Part shown: in pieces, positions 15,041 to 24,438 of the stretch
Position numbering within the stretch: the stretch's first letter is position 1
Layout: each line of letters starts with the position of its first letter
Origin: Chloroflexota bacterium
GTDB taxonomy: Bacteria; Chloroflexota; UBA6077; JACCZL01
Length of the DNA: 64,000 bases
Direction: 5' to 3'
Assembly: GCA_020845495.1 (NCBI GenBank)
Contig: JADLFM010000062.1
Coordinates: forward strand, 1-64,000
Notes under the pieces: generated by a model
Databases searched by the model: none
What the model was told of the DNA's origin: nothing
The model's input: the letters and a program-made list of their open reading frames with translations, nothing else
Translations under genes and position numbers: made by a program

Positions 15041-16816
15041 TCAGGAGCCCGAGTCGGCCTCTGTCGAGACGCTCAGGATGGCAGGTGTCCCGCTTGCATC
15101 GCTCGTCTGGAAGCGAGCCCAGATGTACCCGCCGGCGACGTCTCGGTACCAGCCTGCGCCAGCTCCGTCGAACCGATCAAACGACGCGAGCTCAGGCAGC
15201 GCCGTCTCCTGGCCACCCACCGTCAGCGTCACGCCGCTCGGCTCGCGGACCTCCTTGAAGCGGACCACCCAGGTCTCGGACCACGGGTCGATGGTGAGCG
15301 TCAGGCCATCCGTACGCTGCGTACTCGTGATCGTCACGTCGTGCTCGGCATCGGGGTGGAAGGTCCGGCGGCTCTCGCCATCTGGATACACTAGCAAGGT
15401 CGTCGCACCAGCCGAGCCCTGCCCGCCGTGGCCGGTTTCGCTGTCGACCACGTCGAGGGGGATAATCGCGCCCGACCGAAAGAAGAGCGGGATACGCTCG
15501 AGCGACGCCTTGTACGTGACCCTGGCCGGGCCTTCGTAGACGTGGCCGTCGTTCCAGTAGTCGAGCCATCGATCCCCAGCCGGGATATCGACCTCCCGCC
15601 GCTCGTCGCGCCTGACGATCGGGGCAACGAGCAGATCGTCGCCCAGCCAGTACTGCTGGCGCTCGCGGTCTCCGTTCCGAATAATCGGGACGCCCGTTCG
15701 ATGCGCCTCAACGCCCAGGCCATACAGATATGGCACGAGCTCGCGGTGCAACCGCGCATAGTACCGATAGATCGTCGCTACATCGCCGTCACGGTCGAGT
15801 TTCCAGGGCCGGTGCTCGCCGCGTCCGCCGTTCTCCATCAACGGGCTGAGCGCGCCAAGCTGAGTCCAGCGGATGAACAGCCGGTCGAAGCGCTCGCCGG
15901 GGCGGTATCCGCCGATATCGGAACCGAGCACGGCGTAGCCGGCCTCGGCGGAGGCCAGGATGTTGTCGAGCGCCTCACCGATGCCATTTCCGCCCCACTC
16001 CGGGTTCTGGTCGCCGACCCAGCCGGCTGGGTTCGCCTCGACGGGCGCGTAGCGGGTGCCCCCGTCGATCGGGCGTGCCATGATGACCGCATCCGGGCTG
16101 CGCTCGGCAACGTAGCGGTAGTAGGCTCGGTAGTAGGCGTCGCCGTACTCACGGTTGGTGCGCGGCCCAGCCGCCGTCTGGACGATGTCGGGGAGATTGC
16201 CTTCCGGGCTGTCGACCTTCCAGCCGTCGATGCCGTACGCCCAGGCCTTGTCAAGTTGCCGGTACCACCAGGCAACGGCGTCCGGATTGAAGAAGTCGAC
16301 GGCCGCGCCGACGCCCTTATCCCAGGTGACGGTCTGCCCACGGTTCACGAGGTACCCGGCGTTGACCGCTTCGCTGTAGAGCGGCGACTCACCGCGCCCG
16401 GGGCCGTCGAGTGAGGACACGTTGATCATGGCCGTGGCCCAGAGGATCACACGGACGTTTCGCGCCCGCAGGTCCGCCATCAGGCGTGCCGGATCGGGAT
16501 AGTTCGAGCCGAAGACGTAGGTGTTGTAGTTGGTCTGCCACGGGCTGTCGATGATGACGACACCAACCGGAATGCCCCGCTCCTGGTAGTCGTCGACCAG
16601 TTCGATGACCGCGTCGGCGTCGTTCTCCTCGTCTTCCCAGATCCACGGCTCGTAGACCCAGCGAGGCGTCAACGGCGGCCGGACCGAGTCGTTGCGGGCA
16701 AACTCAGGCGTGCCCGCCGCCCGGCTCGTCGCACGTGGATCGCCGGGGAGAACGGTAATGAAGACGGCCAACGCAGCCAGGAGGACGCCGGAGACCAGCC
16801 GAGCCGGGCGGTGCAT
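15041..16816 (-). CDS. secreted glycoside hydrolase family 31 (alpha-glucosidase/alpha-xylosidase-like)
   Basis: The 591-residue protein starts with a signal peptide (residues 1-34, cleavage near SRAAG). The GH31 barrel follows almost at once: RWVYEPWIWED, GIPVGVVIIDSPWQ, then the nucleophile region GIDGWKVDSPEG with Asp202 and the acid/base loop WVGDQNPEW with Asp269. VLGSDIGGY and RWTQLGALSPLMENGG are also standard. A C-terminal beta domain completes the chain. The galactose-mutarotase-like N-terminal domain that precedes the barrel in most GH31 enzymes is missing. It would act outside the cell on alpha-linked oligosaccharides; glucose versus xylose specificity is not decided. GAGGAGG precedes the ATG. 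Confidence 0.9.
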   Translation of the reverse strand: MHRPARLVSGVLLAALAVFITVLPGDPRATSRAAGTPEFARNDSVRPPLTPRWVYEPWIWEDEENDADAVIELVDDYQERGIPVGVVIIDSPWQTNYNTYVFGSNYPDPARLMADLRARNVRVILWATAMINVSSLDGPGRGESPLYSEAVNAGYLVNRGQTVTWDKGVGAAVDFFNPDAVAWWYRQLDKAWAYGIDGWKVDSPEGNLPDIVQTAAGPRTNREYGDAYYRAYYRYVAERSPDAVIMARPIDGGTRYAPVEANPAGWVGDQNPEWGGNGIGEALDNILASAEAGYAVLGSDIGGYRPGERFDRLFIRWTQLGALSPLMENGGRGEHRPWKLDRDGDVATIYRYYARLHRELVPYLYGLGVEAHRTGVPIIRNGDRERQQYWLGDDLLVAPIVRRDERREVDIPAGDRWLDYWNDGHVYEGPARVTYKASLERIPLFFRSGAIIPLDVVDSETGHGGQGSAGATTLLVYPDGESRRTFHPDAEHDVTITSTQRTDGLTLTIDPWSETWVVRFKEVREPSGVTLTVGGQETALPELASFDRFDGAGAGWYRDVAGGYIWARFQTSDASGTPAILSVSTEADSGS

Positions 16817-17073
16817 GGCATCCTCCTCACTCAGGGTTTCTTGACACGGCGGTCGGGACTATACGGGACTCCGTGCGGGCGAGGCGCACATTCTCCTCCG
16901 AGTTTCAGGAGGGATGCTCGAACAGTGCACGAGCGCGCACCCTTCGAAGCGACGGTGCAGGTGGGCCGGCCCGACGACCGCTGCACGGCCTGTGGCACAC
17001 TGGCGGCGATGCCCGACATCCTGCGAGTGACGCGGTCAGTAAGCCCCGAGCACCAGCAACATCGAGGAGTGCC

Positions 17074-18288
17074 ATGACCAGCGATCTGCGCGCCGATCTC
17101 GTCTGCCTGACCCGCGCCGGACATGACCGCGTCGTCGAGTGGCGGCGCTCCATCCACGCCTGGCCGGAGTTGTCGTACCAGGAGCATCGCACGGCTGATC
17201 TCGTCACTCGCGTGCTCACCGAGGCGGGCATCGAGACCCGGACCGGGATCGCCGGTACCGGCGTGGTCGGGTTGCTGCGTGGGCGCGGGCCGGGCAAGAC
17301 GATCGCCGTGCGGGCAGACATGGACGCGCTCCCCGTGCTGGAAGCGACCGGCCTGCCGTTCGCCTCCCAGAAGGAGGGCGTGGCCCACGCCTGCGGGCAC
17401 GACAGCCACGTGGCGATGGCGCTCGGCACCGCGGTGGCCCTCGCCGCTCTCCGCGACCGTTTCGACGGGAACGTCATGTTCCTGTTCGAGCCGAATGAGG
17501 AGACTCTGGACAGCGGTGAGGAGGCCGGCGCCGTCCGCTTCGTGCAGGCCGGCATCCTCGACGATCCGCACGTCGATGCCGTCTTCGGGCAACACGTCTA
17601 CCCGGAGTACCCAACCGGGCAGGTCGCCCTGCGCGCGAACGTCATGATGACCGGGTTCGATTACGTCGATATCACGATCGTCGGGCAGACCGCGCACACC
17701 TCGACGTCCCACAAGGGCGCCGACGCGCTGGTAGCCGCCGCGCATGTCGTCACCGCGCTCCAGACGCTTGCCAGCCGCGAACTGGATCCGATGGAGTCGG
17801 CCATCGTCCATCTCGGGACGATTTCGGGCGGCACCCGTCGCAATATCCTGGCCGACCGCGTCGAGTTGACGGGCACCGTCCGCATCTCCGACCAGTCGCA
17901 GCGAGCGGGGCTTCGCGAGCGGATCGAGCGTGTCGTGGCGGGGGTCACGTCGGCCCTTCGCTGCACCTACGAGCTTCGTTACGAGCAGGTCGCAGCGGCG
18001 GTCGTGAACGACCCGGGCTTGACGTCGCTGGTCGCGAGCGTCGCCGCCGATCTGCACGGCTCGGGTGGGGCCTATTGGATGCCGATGCCCCGGCCCACCG
18101 CCGAGTCATTCCAGGTCTACGGCGCGGGCGGCCGACCCTACGTCTTCTGGTTTCTGGGCGTCGGCAATCAGGAACGCGGCTGGGAGTGGGCCTCACACCA
18201 CCCCCACTTCACCCTCGACGAGGACGCCATGTTGTCGGGTGTGGAGGTCATGGCCGGTACCTGCCTGCGCGCCCTCGGCGCCTGGTAA
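17074..18288 (+). CDS. M20D-family amidohydrolase (hippurate hydrolase/carboxypeptidase-like)
   Basis: The 404-residue protein is a two-domain M20 metalloamidase. IHAWPELSYQEHRTA at the N-terminus and RADMDALPV give the family start. ACGHDSHVAMALG holds Cys and His metal ligands, FEPNEE the catalytic/bridging Glu pair, GQHVYP a further His and SHHPHF the C-terminal His. The lid domain contains GQTAHTSTSHKGADAL. Family members hydrolyse N-acyl or N-aminoacyl bonds (hippurate, acetyl-diaminopimelate, IAA conjugates); the substrate here is open. GAGGAG at 17064-17069 sets the ATG at 17074, although the frame is open further upstream. It is divergent from the GH31 gene. Confidence 0.9.
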   Translation: MTSDLRADLVCLTRAGHDRVVEWRRSIHAWPELSYQEHRTADLVTRVLTEAGIETRTGIAGTGVVGLLRGRGPGKTIAVRADMDALPVLEATGLPFASQKEGVAHACGHDSHVAMALGTAVALAALRDRFDGNVMFLFEPNEETLDSGEEAGAVRFVQAGILDDPHVDAVFGQHVYPEYPTGQVALRANVMMTGFDYVDITIVGQTAHTSTSHKGADALVAAAHVVTALQTLASRELDPMESAIVHLGTISGGTRRNILADRVELTGTVRISDQSQRAGLRERIERVVAGVTSALRCTYELRYEQVAAAVVNDPGLTSLVASVAADLHGSGGAYWMPMPRPTAESFQVYGAGGRPYVFWFLGVGNQERGWEWASHHPHFTLDEDAMLSGVEVMAGTCLRALGAW

Positions 18289-18341
18289 CGGCGCAGCGAA
18301 TGGCACCACTGTTGGCGCCGTTTGCTGCTGCGCTGCCTGCG

Positions 18342-20354
18342 CTACGACGCCGAGCGGCGGGTACGGCGCTTCTGGTTCACGAAGTCCACCAGGATGTACT
18401 CGCCGAGCCGCTCGGGCGTCGCGAAGAAGGCTCGCCCACGGTTGATCTTGGTGATCTGATCGACGAAGCTCATCAGGGCGTGGCTGCGCTCGAGCATGAA
18501 GGTGTTGATCGTGATCCGCTCGCGCGTGCAGCGCTGCACTTCCTTCAGCGTCTCCTGATAGGTCCGCCACGTCGGGGGGTAGGAGAACTCGACCCGTCCG
18601 CCCTCGAAGTGGGCCGTCGGCTCGCCGTCGGTGATCATGATGATCTGGCGATTGGCGGTCTTGTTCCGCGCAAGGAGTTGCCGGGCTAGCATGAAGGCGT
18701 GTTGCATGTTCGTGCCGTAGACCCACTCATTCCAGGTCAGCCCCGGCAGCGCCTCGGGCGACAACTCACGGGCGTAGTACGAGAAGCCGATGATGTACAG
18801 GTTGTCGCGCGGGTACTGGCTCTTGATGAGCGAGTTCAGCGCCATCGCGACCTTCTTGGCCGCGCTGAAGCAGCCTCGCAGGATCATCGAACGGCTCATG
18901 TCGAGCATCAGCACCGTCGAGGACTGGGTGTTCAACTCCGTCCGATAGACTTCGAAGTCCTCGGGGCGCAACCGGACCGGACGACCCGGCCCCTGCCGTT
19001 CGACGGCGTTCATGACCGTGCCCTTGAGGTCGAGCAAGAACGGATCGCCGAACTCGTACAGCTTGACGTCGTCGGTGCGGTCGCCGCCGGTGCCGCGATG
19101 GTCGGTCTCGTGCCGCCCGACCCGATCCTTCTTCAGTTGCGCGAAGATGTCTCGCAGCGCCTTCTGCCCAATTTTGCGGATGGCGCGGGGCGTCAATTCG
19201 TAGCTGTCGCCCTTCTTCTCGACGTAGCCGGCGTCTTCCAGCAACTTCCGTAGCTGCTGGAGCTGTTCGAGCGCCTGGGCCGCATCGTCGCCAAGGAGGC
19301 GGCGCAGTTCATCGGCGTTGAGGTCGTCAAGGTTGGCGGTGTCCTCGGCCTCACGAAGCTGCCGCTCCATGCGATCCATCGCCTGAAGGTCTTCCATCAG
19401 CTTCATGGCTTCCTGAAGCGAGAGAGGCTCGTCGCCCCGAAAGGAGTAGCGCTGGCGCATATCGCCCATCGGCGCCATCTCCTCCAGGTTCATAGCCAGT
19501 TCGTCGAGCTCACGGCGTAGCTCCTGATCGCGGAGGGCGGCATCCATCATGTCTTGAAGCTGCCGCCGCTGGCCAGGGCTCATGCTGTCCATCAGCGAGC
19601 GCATCTGGGCCATCTGCTGCTGGAGGCGATCGACGAGTTGTTCCAGGTTCTGGGCGCCGGGGAAGAACTGACCCCATTTGTCCATGAAGCCATCGAAGTC
19701 GGGAGTGCCGCCTTCGCCGGCCTCGCGGAGCATCTCGTTCAGGTCGCGCAGCATCTCCTTGGCGGCTTGCATCGCCTCCGGGCTCATGTTCTGGATCGCC
19801 TGCTGCATGCCCTGGAAGGTCTGCTGCATCATCTGCTGCTTGAGCATGTCCAGCAGATCCTGGAACTGCTGGCGGGCGTCCTGATCCATAAAGTCGTAGC
19901 CGGATAGCTCGCGGATCTGGCCGCCCATGTCCTTGGGCAGCTTGTCGAGTTGCTGGCGCTTCTGGTCGGCCATCCGCTCGAGCATCTTCTGAAGCCCGGC
20001 CTGGTCGGGATTCTGAGCCGACTTCTGGCGGCCTTCGTCAACCCGGCGGTCGATGCCCTGGCGCTCGGTCTGCTGCACCTGCTCGAGCCGCTTCCGGATG
20101 TCGTCCACGATCGACGACAGGTTGTAGCGGTCCAGGTTCTCCTGGCGGCGGTTCTTCAACTGGTCCATCAAGTCCTGGAGGCCGCGCATTCGGTCGCCCT
20201 GCTCGGTCTCGGCGCCGCGCCGGAACAGCCGCTGGAGCGCCTTCCAGAGGTCGCCATCCTCGAGTAGATCGTCGGACATCGCGTCCATGACCTGCTCGGC
20301 GTCGAGGCCGAAAATCTGCTGCGAGCCGTCCCAGCGCGAGTAACGGATGGCCAT
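18342..20354 (-). CDS. von Willebrand factor A domain protein paired with a MoxR-type ATPase
   Basis: The 670-residue protein has a long, Gln/Met/Glu-rich helical N-terminal region (about 30-400) and a C-terminal VWA domain (about 475-660). The MIDAS is complete: LDMSRSM (DxSxS), YGTNMQ for the Thr and MITDGEP for the Asp. Soluble VWA proteins of this kind work with an AAA+ partner, here the MoxR-like gene just upstream, as a chelatase- or chaperone-like complex that remodels a target. There is no signal peptide. ATG at 20354 has GGAG upstream; an open extension to 20432 is encoded by a low-complexity CTCACGACTC tract and is rejected. Confidence 0.83.
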   Translation of the reverse strand: MAIRYSRWDGSQQIFGLDAEQVMDAMSDDLLEDGDLWKALQRLFRRGAETEQGDRMRGLQDLMDQLKNRRQENLDRYNLSSIVDDIRKRLEQVQQTERQGIDRRVDEGRQKSAQNPDQAGLQKMLERMADQKRQQLDKLPKDMGGQIRELSGYDFMDQDARQQFQDLLDMLKQQMMQQTFQGMQQAIQNMSPEAMQAAKEMLRDLNEMLREAGEGGTPDFDGFMDKWGQFFPGAQNLEQLVDRLQQQMAQMRSLMDSMSPGQRRQLQDMMDAALRDQELRRELDELAMNLEEMAPMGDMRQRYSFRGDEPLSLQEAMKLMEDLQAMDRMERQLREAEDTANLDDLNADELRRLLGDDAAQALEQLQQLRKLLEDAGYVEKKGDSYELTPRAIRKIGQKALRDIFAQLKKDRVGRHETDHRGTGGDRTDDVKLYEFGDPFLLDLKGTVMNAVERQGPGRPVRLRPEDFEVYRTELNTQSSTVLMLDMSRSMILRGCFSAAKKVAMALNSLIKSQYPRDNLYIIGFSYYARELSPEALPGLTWNEWVYGTNMQHAFMLARQLLARNKTANRQIIMITDGEPTAHFEGGRVEFSYPPTWRTYQETLKEVQRCTRERITINTFMLERSHALMSFVDQITKINRGRAFFATPERLGEYILVDFVNQKRRTRRSAS

Positions 20355-20364
20355 GATGCGCTCC

Positions 20365-20415
20365 AGGAGACGTGAGTGGCGGACGAGTCGAGAGTGAGGA
20401 GTCGTGAGTCGATGG
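20365..20415. repeat. second low-complexity GTGAG/GAGTC tract
   Basis: The short gap between the VWA and MoxR genes is filled with variants of GAGTCGTGAGTC, the reverse complement of the CTCACGACTC core found at 12805-12893. It creates a false N-terminal extension of the VWA gene. Confidence 0.4.
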
Positions 20416-20537
20416 TAGCGAGCAACGAGCACGGAAGGGGTAAGGATCGAGCGGTCCCGGTTCGTTTGCTCGATCGTTACCCCCTCCTGGCCACCTCCGA
20501 CCGAACCAGGAGGCCCGCCTCAGCCTGCTATAGCTCG

Positions 20538-21941
20538 TCAGCCTCGGAAGCTGAAGCGGCCCCGGGTGCCGATCACGCGGTCCTTGTTCACCTTGCGGTG
20601 CAGGTGCAGGCCCTCTAGCACGAACTCCATCGCCGATGCGACCGCCGCCGGGTTACCCGGCGCGCCGAGCTTCTTGATGGCCTCGGTCAGCCCTCCCACC
20701 TCAGCAGCCTGAGCCATGTACTCGAGCGATGGCATCGTGTCCGACACCTCGACGCTCAGCCCGTTCTCGAAGTTACGGACCAGTTCGTCGAGCTCGGTGA
20801 CGTTGAAGTTCCGATTGAAGACGTTGAGAATCGCCCGCTGGACGAGTTTCTCGACGACCTTCTCTTCGCTCGTATCGCCGACCGTCTCGAGCTCAATCTT
20901 CCCCCCAGTCGACTGGATGATGGCGGCCAGGTCGCTGACACGCGGAGCGACCTGCTGCTCGCGCAGGCGAATCGACCGCTTCAGCGCGTTGGAGAGCAGG
21001 TTCTCGTAGTTGCAGATCGAGACTCGAACGCTCACGCCAGAGCGCTGCGAGATGTCCGAGCTTCGACGTGCGAGGTGGGTGATCTCGGCGAGGACTTCCT
21101 TCATGTAGTCGGGTACGGTGGTCTCGAAGCCGGCCGGATCGAAGTGGGTCCGCTCCTGCTCCATGATGTCGATCTCGTGCCCGATCGTGCGCGGGTAGTG
21201 GGTCCGGATTTGCGACCCGAACCGGTCCTTGAGCGGGGTGATGATCCGCCCGCGATTGGTGTAGTCCTCGGGGTTGGCGCTCGCCACCATGAAGATGTCG
21301 AGATCCAGCCGTACCTTGTAGCCCCTGATCTGGACGTCGCGCTCTTCCATGATGTTGAGGAGCCCGACCTGGATGCGCTCGGCGAGGTCGGGCAGCTCGT
21401 TGAGCGCGAAGATGCCTCGGTTGGTGCGCGGGACCATCCCGTAGTGGATCGTCAATTCGTCCGAGAGGTAGCGCCCCTCAGCCACCTTGATCGGGTCCAC
21501 CTCGCCGATCAGATCGGCGACCGTGATATCCGGCGTCGCGAGTTTTTCGCCATAGCGGCGGTCACGCGGCAGCCACCCGATCTCGGCCGCGTCACCGCGT
21601 TCCGCAACCACCGCGCGGCCAGCCGCCGAGATCGGCGCCAGCGGGTCGTCGTTGACTTCCGACCCGGCCAGGACCGGTACTTCGTCATCGAGGAGAGAAG
21701 TGAGCGCGCGGGCCATCCTGGTCTTGGCCTGGCCTCGCTCGCCGAGAAAGATGACGTCCTGTCCGGACAGCACCGCGTTCTCGATCTGGGGGAGGACCGT
21801 CTCCTCGTAGCCGACGATGCCCGGGAAGATCTGCGCGCCGGCCGCGATCTTCTCAATCAGGTTCTCCCGCATCTCCTCCTTGACGGAGCGCCGGCGGTAG
21901 CCTGATGCGATGAGCTCTCCAACGGTCGACGGCTTCGCCAT
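20538..21941 (-). CDS. MoxR/Mg-chelatase-I-like AAA+ ATPase
   Basis: The 467-residue AAA+ ATPase has Walker A GERGQAKT (near residue 88), a Walker B-like GIFALNELPDL, sensor-1 MVASANPED and an arginine-finger region PLKDRFGSQI, as in BchI/ChlI and MoxR ATPases. The C-terminal 170 residues are helical. It lies upstream of the VWA gene on the same strand, and the pair resembles chelatase-like ATPase/VWA complexes that insert cofactors or unfold targets. The target is unknown; no metal-tetrapyrrole gene is nearby, so a magnesium chelatase role is unlikely. Confidence 0.88.
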   Translation of the reverse strand: MAKPSTVGELIASGYRRRSVKEEMRENLIEKIAAGAQIFPGIVGYEETVLPQIENAVLSGQDVIFLGERGQAKTRMARALTSLLDDEVPVLAGSEVNDDPLAPISAAGRAVVAERGDAAEIGWLPRDRRYGEKLATPDITVADLIGEVDPIKVAEGRYLSDELTIHYGMVPRTNRGIFALNELPDLAERIQVGLLNIMEERDVQIRGYKVRLDLDIFMVASANPEDYTNRGRIITPLKDRFGSQIRTHYPRTIGHEIDIMEQERTHFDPAGFETTVPDYMKEVLAEITHLARRSSDISQRSGVSVRVSICNYENLLSNALKRSIRLREQQVAPRVSDLAAIIQSTGGKIELETVGDTSEEKVVEKLVQRAILNVFNRNFNVTELDELVRNFENGLSVEVSDTMPSLEYMAQAAEVGGLTEAIKKLGAPGNPAAVASAMEFVLEGLHLHRKVNKDRVIGTRGRFSFRG

Positions 21942-22358
21942 GCTTGCTCCAGTCCGGTGAGGAAGAAGGCGCCCCGTAGGTGGAGCGTCCTGACAGTAGG
22001 GGATACCGATACGATGGCAGGTTGCCGGTCAGACTGTCAATTTGGCGTGTCAGAGCACCTGTACGACACGCCCGGATCGGCTGTGGGGCACAGCGCGGTG
22101 CCGCCCACCGCGCCGCCCGCGGACCCGTGGACACGCGACGCCGCGCCAGGCGAAACGGCCGTGGGACTGGACGCCGCCTGCGGACCTGTGGGCACGCTCC
22201 ATGCACACCAACCGCCCTGCGCGGCGGTGGGCCGGATTGACGATGGGCCGCCGCCGCCGCTAGACTTCGGCCGCTTCGGAGGAGGCTGGCGGCCAGCGGC
22301 CTTACAGCACTCGCGCTCGGGGAGTGGCGGCCGACGGAACAGGGGGCAAGGCGGCGAC
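21942..22358. other. divergent intergenic region without a gene
   Basis: This 417-base gap separates the MoxR gene (minus) from the YvlD-like gene (plus). It holds a perfect 8-bp inverted repeat GCGCGGTG/CACCGCGC (22093-22100 and 22106-22113) with a 5-nt loop. Two TTGACA-like hexamers occur but none has a -10 at a normal distance. No protein with a ribosome binding site is visible. Confidence 0.5.
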
Positions 22359-22700
22359 GTGATCAACCTCCTGCTTCGCCTGCTGGTCAGTGCCGGAGCC
22401 GTCTTCCTGGCACAGGCGATCCCTGGAGGCTGGGTCCACGTCGACAATTTCGGCGTGGCGCTGCTCTTTGCCATCGTCCTCGGTATCTTGAATGCCATCG
22501 TGCGGCCGGTTCTGCTGCTGCTGACCTGCCCGTTCACGTTGCTCACCCTCGGCCTGTTCATCTTCGTAGTCAACGCGCTCGTCTTCTGGCTGGCGTCCGC
22601 GCTGATCCCCGGGATACAGGTGAATGGCTTCGTGGGGGCGCTGATCGGCTCGTTGATCGTGAGCGCCTGTAGCGCCATCGCCAGCAACTACCTCGAGTAA
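22359..22700 (+). CDS. YvlD-like small membrane protein (phage holin 4_2 family)
   Basis: The 113-residue protein consists of four hydrophobic helices with short polar turns, starting VINLLLRLLVSAGAVFLAQAI and including VLGILNAIVRPVLLLLT and FTLLTLGLFIFVVNALVFWL. The motif NAIVRPVLxLLTxPxTxLTLGLF is diagnostic of the YvlD/phage_holin_4_2 family, membrane proteins of unknown role in envelope stress. GTG at 22359 is chosen since the family begins there; AGGGGG and AAGG lie upstream. The frame is open further 5' but that part is low-complexity. It precedes yvcK by 16 bases and is likely cotranscribed. Confidence 0.82.
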   Translation: MINLLLRLLVSAGAVFLAQAIPGGWVHVDNFGVALLFAIVLGILNAIVRPVLLLLTCPFTLLTLGLFIFVVNALVFWLASALIPGIQVNGFVGALIGSLIVSACSAIASNYLE

Positions 22701-22716
22701 GGGTCCAACTGCGTCG

Positions 22717-24114
22717 ATGCTTCCAGGTACCTCCGCCACGTCCGCCTATACGCCCCGCCGCGAGGATCGCAACGGCCACGCCGCCGGTCGAGGTCCGCTG
22801 CGCTTCCTGCGCCTACTCGTACCCGGACTTCACCTCAAGCGCTGGCTCGGACTCACCCTCATTGGCCTGGTCGTACTTGCACTCGGACTCGCCTACCTGT
22901 TCGTCGAGTTGTACCGAACGCTCGAGTTGCCGGCCCAGACCACGTACCTGACGCTCCAGTTCATCCCGCGCTGGCTACGTGGCTTGCTGTTCGTCGCGGC
23001 GGGCGCGGCGGTCACTGCGCTCGCGGTGGTCCGCCTGAACCGCAGCCTGATGGAGCCATTGGCACGCTCCGGCACGAGCGTCACGAACGGCGTCGACATC
23101 GTCGACGCGCTGGTATCGTACCGTCAGCGCGAGCGGGGGCCGAAGATCGTTGCCATCGGAGGCGGGACCGGCCTTTCCACCATGCTGCGCGGCCTCAAGC
23201 ACTACTCGGCAAACGTCACCGCCATCGTGACAGTGGCGGACGACGGCGGGAGCTCCGGCCGGCTACGGCGCGAACTGGGCGTGCTGCCACCGGGCGACTT
23301 CCGCAACTGCATCGTAGCGCTCGCCGACGCCGAGCCGCTGATGGCCCGGCTGTTCCAGTACCGCTTCGGGCAGGGTAGCGGCCTCGACGGCCACAGCTTC
23401 GGTAACCTGTTCATCGTGGCGATGAGCGGAATCACCGGCAATTTCGAGGAGGCGATTCGCGAGGCATCGCGGGTGCTGGCCGTCCGAGGTCAGATCCTGC
23501 CGTCGACGCTCGAGAACGTCACCCTCTGCGCGGAGCTAGAAGACGAGGCCCACGTCCGAGGTGAGTCGAAGATCTCCCAGACGACCGCTCGGATTCGGCG
23601 GGTGTACCTCCAACCCGACCGTCCGGCTGCCTTCCCGGAGGCCGTGCGCGCCATCCTCGACGCCGATATGGTGATCGTCGGCCCGGGCAGCCTGTACACC
23701 AGCATCCTGCCGAACCTGCTCGTGGATGGCATCGCCAAGGCCGTTGCGTCGACGGAAGCACTGCGAGTCTACGTCTGTAACGTTGCCACGCAGCCCGGCG
23801 AGACCGACGACTTTCGCGCCAGCGACCATCTCCACGCGCTGCTCAAGCATCAGCGCGAAAACCCGATCGACGTGGTGCTGGCGAACCACAATCTCGAGGG
23901 GGCAATCAAGCCCGAGTGGAACGTGAAGCACGTCGTGGCCGATGTCGACGACCTCTCGCGACTGGGTGTCAAGGTCGCACTTCATGATGTCGTCGATCCG
24001 AACAACGCCCTGCGGCATAGCCCCGACAAACTGGCCGCGGCGTTGATGCAGTTGTACGACGGGCATCGGGCCGCAAGCCCGGGCGCGAGCCGGTCGCTAT
24101 CGGCTGCGTCGTGA
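22717..24114 (+). CDS. yvcK: YvcK/CofD-like protein with N-terminal membrane anchor
   Basis: The C-terminal 320 residues are a YvcK (gluconeogenesis factor, CofD-like) domain: KIVAIGGGTGLSTMLRGLK near residue 145, VTVADDGGSSGRLR, LPPGDFRNCIVALAD and the late VANHNL/VVADVDD segments. In Firmicutes and Actinobacteria YvcK binds UDP-sugars and controls cell-wall precursor flow. Here about 135 residues precede it, with two membrane helices (about 43-66 and 87-106), so the protein is anchored to the membrane. The ATG at 22717 has no clear ribosome binding site, but translational coupling with the YvlD-like gene is possible. secG follows. Confidence 0.92.
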   Translation: MLPGTSATSAYTPRREDRNGHAAGRGPLRFLRLLVPGLHLKRWLGLTLIGLVVLALGLAYLFVELYRTLELPAQTTYLTLQFIPRWLRGLLFVAAGAAVTALAVVRLNRSLMEPLARSGTSVTNGVDIVDALVSYRQRERGPKIVAIGGGTGLSTMLRGLKHYSANVTAIVTVADDGGSSGRLRRELGVLPPGDFRNCIVALADAEPLMARLFQYRFGQGSGLDGHSFGNLFIVAMSGITGNFEEAIREASRVLAVRGQILPSTLENVTLCAELEDEAHVRGESKISQTTARIRRVYLQPDRPAAFPEAVRAILDADMVIVGPGSLYTSILPNLLVDGIAKAVASTEALRVYVCNVATQPGETDDFRASDHLHALLKHQRENPIDVVLANHNLEGAIKPEWNVKHVVADVDDLSRLGVKVALHDVVDPNNALRHSPDKLAAALMQLYDGHRAASPGASRSLSAAS

Positions 24115-24213
24115 ACAGCGAGGGCGGGCGGCGGGACGGTATACTTGCTGGCGACAGCACTGCCGGCAACGGCGCCCGGTTCGCCGCCCTACGAGGCGGA
24201 GGAGGCCCGACGC

Positions 24214-24438
24214 GTGGAGACCTATCTCTATATCGTACAGATCATCGTGTCGGTCATCCTGACCGGCGTCCTGCTGTTGCAGGCGAAGGGGTCAGGATTC
24301 TCCGCCACGTTCAGTTCGGACTCCTCGATCTACCGAACCCGGCGTGGGGTCGAGAAGACGATCTTCAACCTGACCATCATCCTGGCGATCCTGTTCGTGG
24401 TCGTCTCGGTGCTCAGCGTCGTCTTCAGCACGGTCTAG
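24214..24438 (+). CDS. secG: preprotein translocase subunit SecG
   Basis: SecG is the small auxiliary subunit of the SecYEG channel. The 74-residue protein has two membrane helices (residues 4-24 and 50-71) around the conserved loop LLQAKGSGFSATFSSDSSIYRTRRG, typical of SecG. GGAGGAGG at 24198-24205 sets the GTG start at 24214. The last codons, Ser-Thr-Val-stop, form the first copy of a 15-bp tandem repeat that continues for eight units downstream. A possible -10 (TATACT, 24140-24145) lies upstream. Confidence 0.93.
   Translation: METYLYIVQIIVSVILTGVLLLQAKGSGFSATFSSDSSIYRTRRGVEKTIFNLTIILAILFVVVSVLSVVFSTV

Noticed and set aside
16841..16865. Perfect TTGACA followed by TATACG between GH31 and M20 genes
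   Set aside because: The spacer is only 13 bases, too short for a sigma70 promoter, and no other -10 fits.
18342..21941. Magnesium chelatase for chlorophyll or cobalamin synthesis
   Set aside because: The ATPase and VWA motifs are shared with many MoxR/VWA systems, and no large chelatase subunit or tetrapyrrole gene is present.
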